This document shows, piece after piece, positions 36,601-47,194 of a stretch of DNA of 64,000 bases. Below the pieces are notes generated by a model. That model did no database searches. It saw only the letters and a list, made by a program, of their open reading frames with translations, and was not told the origin of the DNA. The stretch is from the NCBI GenBank assembly GCA_016618085.1, contig JABLTG010000047.1, forward strand, positions 47,401 to 111,400, read 5' to 3'. Origin of the DNA: Neovahlkampfia damariscottae. Its lineage: Eukaryota; Heterolobosea; Selenaionea; Neovahlkampfiida; Neovahlkampfiidae. Every line of letters starts with the position of its first letter. The stretch's first letter is position 1. The translations under genes and the position numbers were made by a program.

Positions 36601-38120
36601 AACAAGAAGAAGAAAATGATCCAATCATATTGGAAGAAGAAAAAGAAAATAAAATAAAATTAGAATTAAATGAAAATGAAATTAAAGAATTAATTTTAAA
36701 TGAAAATGATGAATCTAAATTTAAATTAAATTTAAAAACATTTATTAAATCATTATTAAAACAAATTTTGTTAATTGATCAAAATGAAGATTCTATTGAT
36801 GAAAATGTATCACTTCAAAATATTGGAATGGACTCATTATTATTCATGGAAATTAGAAATATTATAAAGAAAGAATTAAATTTAATCATTCCATTTGAAA
36901 ATATTAATGAAAATACATCCATTAATGATTTGATAAATATTTTATTTGATCAAAAATTCAATCAAAAAGAACAAGAAGAAGAAGAAATTAAAGAAGAAGA
37001 AGATTCATATAATATTACTAATTTAACAGAAGATACAACCTATGGATCACCATATATTCTTGGAATGGGAATTGGAAGACCTGATTATTGTCATCAACAA
37101 ATTGAATTAGAAAATGTTGCGATTGAATATTATAAGAAATATGTTAATATTAATAATCAAAATTATTCAGATAGAATACATAAAATATTTTCAAATAGTG
37201 AAATTCAACAAAGATATTCTGTATTTGATATTTATTCAGTTGATCAAAATAAATTTAAATCATTTCAATCTAGAAATGAAATATATGAAACAGAAGCAGT
37301 AAAATTAGCATTTAAATCATGTACCAATGCATTAAAAGAATGGGGTGGTGATAAAAAGAAAATTACACATTTGATATCTGTTTCAACAACAGGAACAAAA
37401 ATACCTGGAATTGAATTTGAATTGGTCAATTTATTAGGATTATCAAAATCAGTTCAAAGAATTGCAATTAATTTTATGGGTTGTTTTGGTGCTCTACCTG
37501 GTATTAAAACTGCATCAGCATTCGCAAAATTAAATAAGAAGAATAGAGTTTTATTAGTATCAACTGAAATTTGTTCAATTCATATTGAAGATGATCCTAA
37601 TGATGAAAATTTTGTTAGTTCTGCAATATTTGCAGATGGTTCAGGTGCTTCTGTTATTGGTTGTAAACCTGAAAAAAATGAAAAGGCTTATTGGGAAATT
37701 CAAAAAATTGCATCTTTGACAATGGAAAATAGTTTAGATAAAATGTTTTGGAAAATTACAGATAAAGGTTGGAAATTAGGATTATCAAAAGAAATTCCAA
37801 TTTTAATTCATGATCATATTAAATCATTTGTTCAAAATTTATTAGGTACAAATCAATTTGATGATTTTGATTTTGCACTACATCCAGGTGGAAAAGCTAT
37901 TTTATTGGCCATTGAAAATTCATTAGAATTGAAGAAAAGTCAAACAATTGAAAGTTGGAATGTGATGAAAAATAATGGAAATATGTCATCTGCATCAATA
38001 TTTTATGTTTTAAATGATTTAAGATTTTCAGCAAAAAAAGATTATTGTTCATGTCTTGTTTTTGGTCCTGGATTGGTTATTGAAGGAGCATTATTAAAAA
38101 GAGTTATTAGTGAAAAATAA
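30605..38120 (+). CDS. Hybrid polyketide synthase: FAAL-ACP-KS-AT-MT-ACP-type III PKS (Steely-like)
   Basis: 2,459 residues; introns 30912-30941, 31237-31275, 33894-33928 and 34085-34116. Domains in order: fatty acyl-AMP ligase (YTSGSTGNPKGVMVTH, WLPPYHDMGLIGG, CYGLAEATLYVSG); ACP1 (FGLDSIHS, Ser near 685); ketosynthase (DSACSSSLLS near 898, ECHGTGT near 1032, SNIGHLES); acyltransferase (GHSFGEITASYISG near 1339); methyltransferase (LEIGGGTGGLTS near 1779); ACP2 (IGMDSLLF near 2032); chalcone-synthase-type domain with its full triad (Cys in MGCFGALPG, His in LHPGGK, Asn in NNGNMSSAS) and FGPG loop. No ketoreductase, dehydratase or enoylreductase is visible. Inferred logic: a fatty acid is adenylated, loaded, extended and C-methylated by the type I module, then passed to the type III domain for cyclisation. 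The fused C-terminus is like dictyostelid Steely enzymes, but these lack a FAAL start and carry reducing domains. Confidence 0.92.
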
Positions 38121-38151
38121 AATTTATTTTAAAAAAGTATCATCTATTAAA

Positions 38152-39643
38152 TTATAATAAATTTAATTGATTTAAAATTTGAATTTCATTTTTTGATCTT
38201 AATTCATTTGGTTTTGATAAAATTAAAGAAGCAGAAATAATATTATAATTTAAAAATACACCATATTTTGATTGAAAAATAATTAAATCTCTTGAATGTT
38301 GAATAATTTTATCACAATATTCTTGTTCTTGCTTTGATTTATTTTTTTTTTCAAATAATATTTTCGAACATTTCAAAATTTCTAATTGAATTTGTTCATC
38401 ATAAATTCTATTTTTATCTTTCATTTTTTCAGAAAATAATTGATACATTTTTAAACAATACATTTTTTCTTCATCAGTTTTTTCATCTTCATTTAAAACA
38501 AAAACATGTGGAGATCTAAATATTTTCATTTTTCTATTTTTCATTTCATTTTTAATTTTTTTTGAATATTCTTTTAATGATAATAAATATGCTTCTTCTT
38601 CTTTTGTTTTATTCTTTTTAAATAATAATTCAATGGTTGATATTGATATTTCATCAATTTCTTCTTTTGAATCTTTTTTATTCCTTCTAAAACTTGTTGG
38701 TAAATTTTGTTTTGAACCAGCGTATAATAATAATGAACTTGATTGTAAAGGTGAATCATTCTTTTTTAAATCTTTATATGATGTTGTAACTGCTGTTACT
38801 TTTCTTTTTTCATTTTCTTTCATATAATTTAATGTTGGTAATGACATTGATTTATGTTCTTCTTTAGTTTCTTCTTCTTTATTTTTTGGATCAATCTCTT
38901 CTTCCATTATTTTTAATGATTTATACCAATCTAAAAATATATTATCATTATCACTATGAAAGTATACATCCTCTAATGCTGTTTTAATATGAATACAATT
39001 TGGTTTTCCATTCTTTATTAATTTTCTAATCTTTAATGATGTTCCAAATTCAATTTTAATTCCCTTTTCATCTTTCTAAAAAATATAAGTATATTTATTT
39101 ATGGGTTTAAACTTGATCAATATAATATATTATTCCTTCTTGTGATAATTGAACATGTTTATCAGACCAATATCTTTTTCCTAGTTTTTGTAGTGTTCCT
39201 TCTTTTAAAACTCTTGATTCAGTTGATACTGGTGTCAAAGTACCTCTTCTTAGTATTCTTCTTTGTGATTCTTTAGCTTTTATATTTTCGATTTTGTTTT
39301 CATCAAGTATTGGTGATGTTGATTCTCCACCACTACCACCACCCATTGATGAACCTAAACTATTTTCATTTTTGAATAAATCACCTAACGCTTGAGTTAT
39401 ACTTTTTCGTTTTTTGAAACTAGCTGAATTTATTGTTTTTCCAACAGTTTTTAAGTTACCAGTTGAACTGTGAATCGAAGTTCGACCTCCTTTTCCATAT
39501 CTAAAGTTTTAAAAAATAAGAGTTTACTCTTGTGGGTTTGAGATTGTTCTTCTGATTTCTTTTAAAGATATAGGACTATTTATAGTTGTACTTGTAATTG
39601 TAGTATTTGTTGTATTCGTTGACGAAGAAGAGGGTGATGACAT
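38152..39643 (-). CDS. PH-domain protein, otherwise unknown
   Basis: 475 residues from ATG 39643, two introns (27 and 37 nt). A Ser/Thr-rich N-terminus (SSPSSSSTNTTNTT) and a basic linker precede a pleckstrin-homology domain: VLKEGTLQKLGKRYWSDKHV, QLSQEGIIYYIDQ, IKIEFGTSLKIRKLI, NCIHIKTALEDVYFHSD and the C-terminal helix NIFLDWYKSLKIMEEE. PH domains often bind phosphoinositides; the basic residues in the first strand pair are compatible. The C-terminal about 240 residues are Lys/Glu-rich and helical, with repeated (K/S)KEE.EYxxxI units, no known domain. Likely a signalling or membrane-adaptor protein. Confidence 0.7.
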
Positions 39644-39702
39644 TCAATCAGAACGAAAAAAAATAATTAACCAATGATTTTTGTTCATAAAAAATTTATT
39701 TT

Positions 39703-40054
39703 TTATTCAATTTCCATTTTTTCAGTAGAAAGAGCAGGTAGTGGTTTCCATTCAAATTTTTTTGGTGCTGGTTTTTCAATCCATTCTACTTTTCTTGCTT
39801 TTTGTAAATTTGTAGTTTGTTTTACAGTCACTTTGATAAAAGAATTTTCATCAGCATTTTTGATTTCACAAGAAGGTCCATAATTATGTTTCACAAAATC
39901 AATTACATCTTCAACTGGAGGTGAACATTCTGAATTATATTTTAATTATTATTTTTTTATTAAACTTACCTAAATATAAAGCCAATCTGTGAGCATCTCT
40001 GTGACCTAATTCAAAAATTCTATTTTGATAAGTGATTGTTGTTGCTGTTTGCAT
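39703..40054 (-). CDS. Small protein, unknown function
   Basis: 103 residues, one 40-nt intron. Not recognised. Reads TYQNRIFELGHRDAHRLALY, then ECSPPVEDVIDFVKHNYGP, SFIKVTVKQTTNLQKARKVE and a Pro/Lys-rich C-terminus. No signal peptide or membrane segment; compact globular composition. Codon use is cleaner than in most neighbours, like RPL7 next to it, which suggests a well-expressed housekeeping gene. Confidence 0.55.
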
Positions 40055-40162
40055 TGTTTAAACAAAAAAAAAGACCAAGATATTTATAGAATAAAATTCC
40101 TTGATTGGTGGAAGAAATAAAAAAAAAAAATGCAACTTTTTTCTTGAACAAAATTATTTTAT

Positions 40163-40906
40163 TTAGAGCATTCTTTGAATTAAATCATTGATGTACTCTT
40201 CTCTATTTCCATTGTCACCACCTTCAATAAAATGTTTTTTCATTGTATTTAAACCACCTTTTGGAGTGTTGAGTTTGAATGGCCATAAAAAGTTATTAGC
40301 TTCTTTGAAGTTTTCTCCAACTGTAACAATTTCGTGAATTAAATCTTCAACACAAAGGATATCGTGTTTTCCAAGTGAAGCTTCAATAACAGCGTTACCA
40401 GTGATTGGAAGTCTTTGTCCTTTTACTTTAACGAAACCTCTTTTGTAGATAAGGTTTTTGACTGAATTTAAATTTGGATAACCCCAAGCAACATAAGGTT
40501 CAACAAGTCTCAACATGTTAACTGTAGCTTTGTTGATTCTTAAGAATACTCCATTGTAGATTTGACGGAGTCTTAATAATTGAAGAGCTTTTCTGACTTT
40601 AGGTTTCATTTCTTTAAGACCTCTAATTCTAACTACAAATGCTAATTTTGCTTCTGGTTCAACATAAAAGTTTCCTGACAATTTAGCTTGTCTTTTTAAA
40701 AAGAGAGTTCTGTTTTGTTCGTCTTTATATTCTTTTAAATATGATTGAGCTCTTTTCAAAATTTCTTTTCTTTGTTCTTGTCTTCTTTTTTGAACTTGTT
40801 TGACATTTGCAAGACGAGTTTCTTCAGCTTTTAAATTTCTTTTTCTTTTTTTGAGGATAGTTTCAGGAACTCTGAGAAATGGAATTTGGTTTGTTGATTT
40901 GACCAT
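40163..40906 (-). CDS. RPL7: 60S ribosomal protein L7 (uL30)
   Basis: 247 residues, no intron in the coding part. A basic N-terminal extension ([20 protein letters not shown]) is followed by the L30 fold: [80 protein letters not shown] and [16 protein letters not shown], ending in a C-terminal helix typical of eukaryotic L7. Structural component of the large cytosolic subunit. AATAAA directly overlaps the stop codon. A 5' untranslated intron sits 7 nt before the ATG. Confidence 0.96.
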   Translation of the reverse strand: MVKSTNQIPFLRVPETILKKRKRNLKAEETRLANVKQVQKRRQEQRKEILKRAQSYLKEYKDEQNRTLFLKRQAKLSGNFYVEPEAKLAFVVRIRGLKEMKPKVRKALQLLRLRQIYNGVFLRINKATVNMLRLVEPYVAWGYPNLNSVKNLIYKRGFVKVKGQRLPITGNAVIEASLGKHDILCVEDLIHEIVTVGENFKEANNFLWPFKLNTPKGGLNTMKKHFIEGGDNGNREEYINDLIQRML

Positions 40907-40912
40907 AATGTA

Positions 40913-40952
40913 CTATTCGAATAAAGTTAAAAACGATGTGAGTGATTTGTAC
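40913..40952 (-). other. Intron in the 5' untranslated region of RPL7
   Basis: Minus-strand GTACAAATCA...TTCGAATAG, 40 nt, with exon sequence TACATT then ATG after it. Length and ends match coding introns of the window. Confidence 0.55.
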
Positions 40953-41152
40953 CTGCTGTGGAAATTGTCTTCAAATTATTTCAACAATGATTGGTTAAAT
41001 TTTCAGAGATTTTATTTTCATCCAATCAGTTTCCATGTGGAAACTTTTTTTAAAAATTAATTTATTTTTTGCTGAAAAATTTAAAAATTTAAAAAATTCT
41101 TCAAATAAAAAAGTTGTTTTTTTTTTACCCAATCAATTCTACACAAATTCTA

Positions 41153-41684
41153 ATGGAAGAAAACAAATACGTTGAGACAAATCTTGGTGAAAAGTTTGAA
41201 CCTTCAGAAAAGCATTCATTTTCTTTTTTATATCCATCAGAATTGAGAAAAAATAAAAATGCACCTCCTTGTCATCCACTTATCAATTGTTCAACACCAC
41301 AATCAACAGCTTTGTATCATGAATGGATGTCTAAAGAATGGGAAGTTTATTTAAGTGAAATTCAATTAGTGAGAAGAGAAATGAAACAATGTTTAATTGA
41401 TGATAAAGTTGTGGATGGTAAACACTTTTATTTTTTTTTAAATAGTCGATAATAGCAACAAGAGGATGTGGATTTTTGATGAGACATTATGTTGAATTAA
41501 GTTCAGATAAGAATTTAGAAAAAGCTAGAAACGAATTATATAAAACAGGAAAACCACTTGTTGATGAAAAAGGGTTTGAGTTTTATTTTATTTAAAAAAA
41601 AAAAGATATGTTTATAAATATACGGATAAAAAAGAATGTATTGATGCTGCATTAAAATCATTTTACAAAGATTTGAAAAAATAA
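41153..41684 (+). CDS. Small soluble protein, unknown function
   Basis: 153 residues, introns of 38 and 32 nt. Starts MEENKYVETNLGEKFEPSEK; PPCHPLINCSTPQSTALYHE carries two cysteines; a long helix WMSKEWEVYLSEIQLVRREM follows; then TRGCGFLMRHYVELSS and a Lys-rich end. The Cys spacing and helix recall small mitochondrial complex or assembly proteins, but I cannot name a family. CCCAATCAATT lies about 25 nt upstream of the ATG. Its stop codon is 3 nt from the stop of convergent UTP18. Confidence 0.5.
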
Positions 41685-41687
41685 AAT

Positions 41688-43144
41688 TTAATTTGAATTT
41701 ATTTGAAAGAGTTTAACTTTTTTGTCAGTTGCAATTCCATAAAATTCATCATTGAATGAAAAATCAGATAAAGTTGGTATAAAATCAATACCAATACCTT
41801 TATGAATAGAATCAATAATTTCAAAATTATTCATTTTCATCTTTTAAAATATTAAATTTCTTTCTTTTTTATAACTTACCAATCTATAAGCATTCTTTTT
41901 TTGATTTGAAATAATTGATAAAATAGAAGATTGATGATTAAATTTAAGTTGATTAATTGAAGTAGTTAAATTCATAAATGATTTAAATGGTTTAATCTCA
42001 TTATCATTTGAATTTAAAATTGAATTTGAATTATAAAAATTAACAACACCAGATGAACTACCTGTAACAAAATAATCATTTGAAATATCTAAAGATGTTG
42101 TATTAAAACTACCTTGATCATTAAATATATTTAATGGTCTTTGTTTTCTTAAATCAAAAATATAAACATTTCCTTCTTTTCCAGTTGAATATAAATAATT
42201 TGAATCATTAGAAATTAAAATATTATTTATATTTTCATTCATTCTTAATTCACCAATTTTAAATTTAGTTTTTGATGAAATTAATTGAATTGATTTTTCT
42301 ATTTTTTTTTATAAGGATCCTTTTTTTTTCTTACCTTCTGTTGAAAATGCAATAATATCATTTTGAATTGAAATATTCTTTAAATTCTTTGAATTTAATA
42401 TTTTTTGACCTTTCTTTTTTGTTCCTTTTGTTAAATCAATAATATAAAAATCAATTGAATTTTTAAGTGTTAAAATTAATTCTTTTCCATCATTTGAAAA
42501 ACATGTTGATTCAATAGTTTTTGGTAAATTATATTTTTCAATAACTGGATTATTTTCTTGATCAATTTTATTAAATTGTAATCTTTTATCAAATGTTAAT
42601 TCAAGTATATTTGAACTTGGATGAAATTTTAAATCTTCTATTTTCTAAATTTGGATTTTAATATTATTATTATTTACATTTCCTGCTGTAATATTTATCA
42701 TTTTTTTTAATGTAATTTCACTTTCTTTCATAAATCTTTCATTGGAACCAAAAATAAATTCTAAAAAAAATATTATTAAATATATTCTTTACCATTTTCA
42801 TTTATTTCTTTTTTATTCTTTTCAAAATGTTCTAACCATTTTGGTTTAGAATTATTCTTTAAAAATTTCTTTCTCATTTTTTCTTCATATTCATTTCCTT
42901 TTAATTCATTAATTTCTATTTCTTCAATGTATTCATCTTTCCAAACACATTGTAATTCTTCTTTTTCTTCTTCTTCTTTTTCTTCTTTTATTTCTTTTTC
43001 AAAAAATGTTTCACTTTCATCAAATAACAAATTAGTTAAATGTGAATCAAGTTCTTTCAATTCACTCAATTTCTTTTTTTTAATTTTATTATCTTCATTC
43101 TTTAATTTTTCATCATTTCCTGATAATTTTCTTTTTAAAAACAT
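41688..43144 (-). CDS. UTP18: U3 snoRNP protein UTP18 (WD-repeat)
   Basis: Component of the small-subunit processome for 18S rRNA maturation. From ATG 43144 the N-terminal region is Lys/Glu-rich with the UTP18 block CVWKDEYIEEIEINELKGNE and KPKWLEHFEK. A WD-repeat propeller follows over several exons: YLYSTGKEGNVYIFDLRKQR, GSFNTTSLDISNDYFVTGSS, SGVVNFYNSNS and MNLTTSINQLKFNHQSSILS, a signature stretch of this family. C-terminal repeat GIGIDFIPTLSDFSFNDEFY closes the propeller. Introns of about 30-45 nt interrupt it near 41870, 42310, 42660 and 42770. Confidence 0.88.
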
Positions 43145-43231
43145 CTTTAAGGGTTTGGTTACAAAAAAATTTGTTTTCAAAAAGTATTTTAATTGGTGGA
43201 ATTATATTTTTAAAAAATAGAAGAATTTATT

Positions 43232-46200
43232 TTAAAATTTTGAACACCATAAATGAATTTTACCAACTGACATATTTTGACCACCATAGTTGTTTAAAAA
43301 TTCGAATCTGACAATATTAATATTTTCATAAATTTTTTCATTGAAATCATAATAGAGAGTTGTACCTTGAGCTACTTTTGGAATTGTATAAATTCCAATA
43401 AGATTTGATTGATCATTTGATAAAAGAGTAATTCTAATTTCCCTAACTTGAGATACTAAACCTTCAATTTGATCATGTTTTATTGTTAATTGAAATCCTG
43501 AAACATATGGATCATTTAAAGATAAATCTAAAACATTTAAATCTGAAGTTTTTAATATTTCTGATTTTAATTGAACTTTTGATGTTTTTTGTTTAGATTG
43601 TAAAATAGATTGATATTTTTGATCTTCAATTTCATTCAATTTAAAATTATTTTCTTTTGGTATAAATGGTTTTCCAAAAATTAAAATTCTACCTAAATGA
43701 AGAAAAGATTGTTTTGAACAATTTAAATCAATTCTAATTAATCTAGATGGATTTAAATCATCATTTAAAATTAATTCATTTTTTTGTAATGGTTTTAAAT
43801 TTTTTAAATTCCAATTTAAATTTGAAGTTGTAAATTTTGGTAATCTATTTCCAATTGATATTTTAATTTGATTAATATTTTCATTTTCATATCCAATTTT
43901 ATCATTAATTAAAACTATTTTTGATAAAATAGAATCAGAAGGTAATGTAATGATAATTGAAACATCATTAATATTATTTGGCGCGAACCAATAAATATCA
44001 TTTGATAAAGATTTAAATAAAATTGATTCTATTGGATAAGAATCATGATGAGTTTCAACTGAACTTAAAATACCACCATTTGGAAATTCATTTAAACAAT
44101 ATTCATTTTGATTAAATTCATTTAAATTTTTTGAAAATGAATTAATGGATAATAAATCAGTTTTAAAATTACCATCTTGTATTTTTCTATTTTCTTCAAT
44201 GGATATTAATTTTTTAATTTCTTTAATCATTTCATTTTGATTTTTAATAATATTAAAACAAGTTTGACAAACAATTTGAGGTGAATTCCATTTAAATTCA
44301 GTTATTGATATTTTATCTTTTGAAATACAATTCTTACAAAAACTTAAAGAACAATAACGACATGAAACATATATTAATTTTATACTTGCACTACAAGAAT
44401 AACAATTATTTGTTTTACTTTTCTTTCTAATAAATGTTTCAATTTTATCATCTCTTTTATAAATAAATTGATTTGGATCAAAATTTGATACTTTAAATCC
44501 TTCTTGAACTAAAATATCATCTCTTTCTTCTGTTGTCATTTTTAATTTTAATCTTAATAATTCTAATTCTAATGAATTAGTAAATGTTAATTTCTTTTTA
44601 ATATTTAAAAGGTATTCTTTTTTTCTTTCTTTTTCTTTATTTTCTAATTCATTTTGAATTTGTGTTTGTGTTTGGGTTTGTGTTTGTGATTGGGTTTGTG
44701 ATTGTGTTTGAATTTGGGTTTGAATTTCTTTAATTTCTTTTCCTTGTTTAATTTCATCAATACCAAAATCTAATAAAACATCTTCTTTTTTAATTTCATC
44801 ATCATCAAAATTTAATAATATTTCTTCTTTAACATTTTCATTTTGATGAAAAGTTAAATGAAATGGTTTTAAATTTTCTTTTTGAATTCCAAATATTTGA
44901 ATTGGACCTAATGTCATTGAATTACCAGGTGATAAACCATAAAAAGTTAAACGAACTACTCTCATATTATAATTTTCAATTTTACCATTAAAATTATATA
45001 ATGTATTTGAATTATTTTGATTTAAAGAATTATCAGTTGAATATAATAATTTAGTTGAATCTTCACATCTTGGTAATTGTAATTCTTGAAAACCAACAGT
45101 ATTTTCATTTAAATATTTACCAAAAAATATATCTACTTTTCTTGGAGATGTTAATTCATTTAAACCATGACGTAAAGTTAAAGAGAATTCAGTTACTTTA
45201 CAATAAAAAGGTAAATAAATAAATACTTCAACAAAATCAAAATCTCTTGGACAAATCCAAAAATATTTTGAAGATGAATTTAATAAAATGAATTCTTGAG
45301 ATAAAGAATTAATTTCAGTTGGAATATCTTTTAAAATAAATGAAGGATAAGGTGAACAATATCTTAATCTCTTTTCAAAATCAATAGAAGAAAATAAATT
45401 ATTTTGATCAAAATATTGATCAAAGTTCATTCCTAAAAACATTTCATATTGTGCATTTCTTGATTTATCAAATATTGTATTTTGAATTCTTCTTTCAACA
45501 ATAATTTTAGTATTACTTTGTGCTTTTGGTAAATGTTCTGCAAATTCTCTTAAATGTTCTGTATGCATTGCAACTGTATTTGTAAATAATAAACTACAAA
45601 CGTCTCCATTATTTATAAACATTTCACTTAATTTCATTAATAAAAATGATGAAAATTCATTTTTAACTTTTGATAATTGTAATGCTTCTGATTCAATTGG
45701 ACATAATGATTCAACTCCAATATTCTTTAATAAATTTGGTATTGTTTTTAATGTTATAAAAAATATTGATAAATTTGTACGATCTAATGAATCTGCACAA
45801 TTTACACGAAATAATCCGTTTTGTTTCATTGATATTTTTGAATCTAATATCTTTCCACTTGAATTTAATCGAAATGTACCTGAATTAATTGAATTCTCTT
45901 CAACTACTCCATTTATAGTTTCCCATAACTTTTCAACTGCAAAATCAAATCCATTTAATTTCTTATTAGTTAACCAATCAAAATTTAACATTTGTATTTT
46001 ATCATTTTTAATTTCTTTTAATGATTCTTTAAAATAATTGGCTAAATTTCCTTCTTGTGGATGAACATCTTTAAATCTCAATAAATTTAATAATGTTAAT
46101 TTTTTAATATTTTTATATTTATCAAATATTTTATCATAATAAATTTGAACATTTTTAAAAGGTTCTTCTGAAATAATAATTTGTGCATCTTGAAATTGTG

Positions 46201-47108
46201 AATTAATTTCTGATTTCCAATGAATTGGTACAGTACCTCTTCTACCAATAAAAGATGACCAATTTATAATTTGTTTTTCTTGTTCATTCCAAACTATAAT
46301 TTCAAATTCATATTCATTTCCTGGTGAAATATTATAATTTAATCCTCTTGAAAAATATCTTGTTCCTGGATTTAAATTACTTCTTTTAGTTAACATTCCA
46401 ATTGATATTTTATCTTTTTTTGAACTAATTTGTTTTCCAACTGATAATCCTTGTAATAATATACAACATAAATCATTCATTCCAATTCTTCTAAATTCTT
46501 CTGATATAAATTCATTCCAACGAAATTCTTTATCATATCCAAAATAAACTGAATTACTATTTGGAAAAGGACAAGTTAAATCTAATGTTTCACAATAAAA
46601 ATGTAATCCATTTAATGGATAATCTAATAATAATTCCATATTCTTTGTTTCATTTTTATTTTGTTGAACTGGATATCCAAGTGATATTGTTATAAATCCA
46701 CTCTCTTTAACTGTATATACTTTATGTTCAGGTGGTAATGTTAAATCTAAACTAGTTTTAGTTATAACAACTAAATATCCAAATCCACCACAAATATAAT
46801 ATCCTACTATTGCTTGACATTTTCTTTTATTTCTTTTTAAAAATATATTAACTTCTTACGTAACTGTTTTTAATATTTTCTTTCCCATTGAAACTTTTTC
46901 TAATGCTTCTCTTGGTGTTGAAAATAAATCAATTCCTTTTTGACCTGTATATAATAACCTTCCTGTATATCTCTCAATAGTTATTAATTGAGTATCTTGT
47001 TTATTTGCAAGAGAACTTATCAAAAACTATTTATCTTTTTAGTGAATTTAATATTGATACCCATCTTCCACCAACTGTTTCAACAACAAGGTGACTCGTT
47101 TCTCTCAT
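43232..47108 (-). CDS. SAC9-like phosphoinositide phosphatase with a zinc-finger insertion
   Basis: 1,268 residues, two small introns near the 5' end. N-terminal SAC domain: QLITIERYTGRLLYTGQKG, AIVGYYICGGFGYLVVITKT, VYTVKESGFITISLGYPVQ and PGTRYFSRGLNYNISPGNEY. The catalytic CX5R motif lies in FRVNCADSLDRTNLS. The order and the RRGTVPIHWKSEI and VHPQEGNLANYF blocks match the SAC9 type known best from plants. The long C-terminal half contains beta-sandwich-like modules and a cysteine cluster (CYSCSASIKLIYVSCRYC, FCKNC, VCQTC) that resembles a FYVE/RING-type double zinc finger. Plant SAC9 controls PI(4,5)P2 at membranes; activity here is inferred from the intact CX5R. Confidence 0.8.
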
Positions 47109-47194
47109 TAAAATTGTGTTAACCAATGAAAATGTTGTTTTTTTTGTTTCCAATCTTTTTAAAACTCAAAAAAAAAAAAGTGAACAAAAAACGT

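Noticed and set aside
44640-44730. Minisatellite-like GTTTGTGTTTG repeat
   Set aside because: It is the in-frame Gln-Thr repeat linker of the SAC9-like protein (minus strand), not a separate element.
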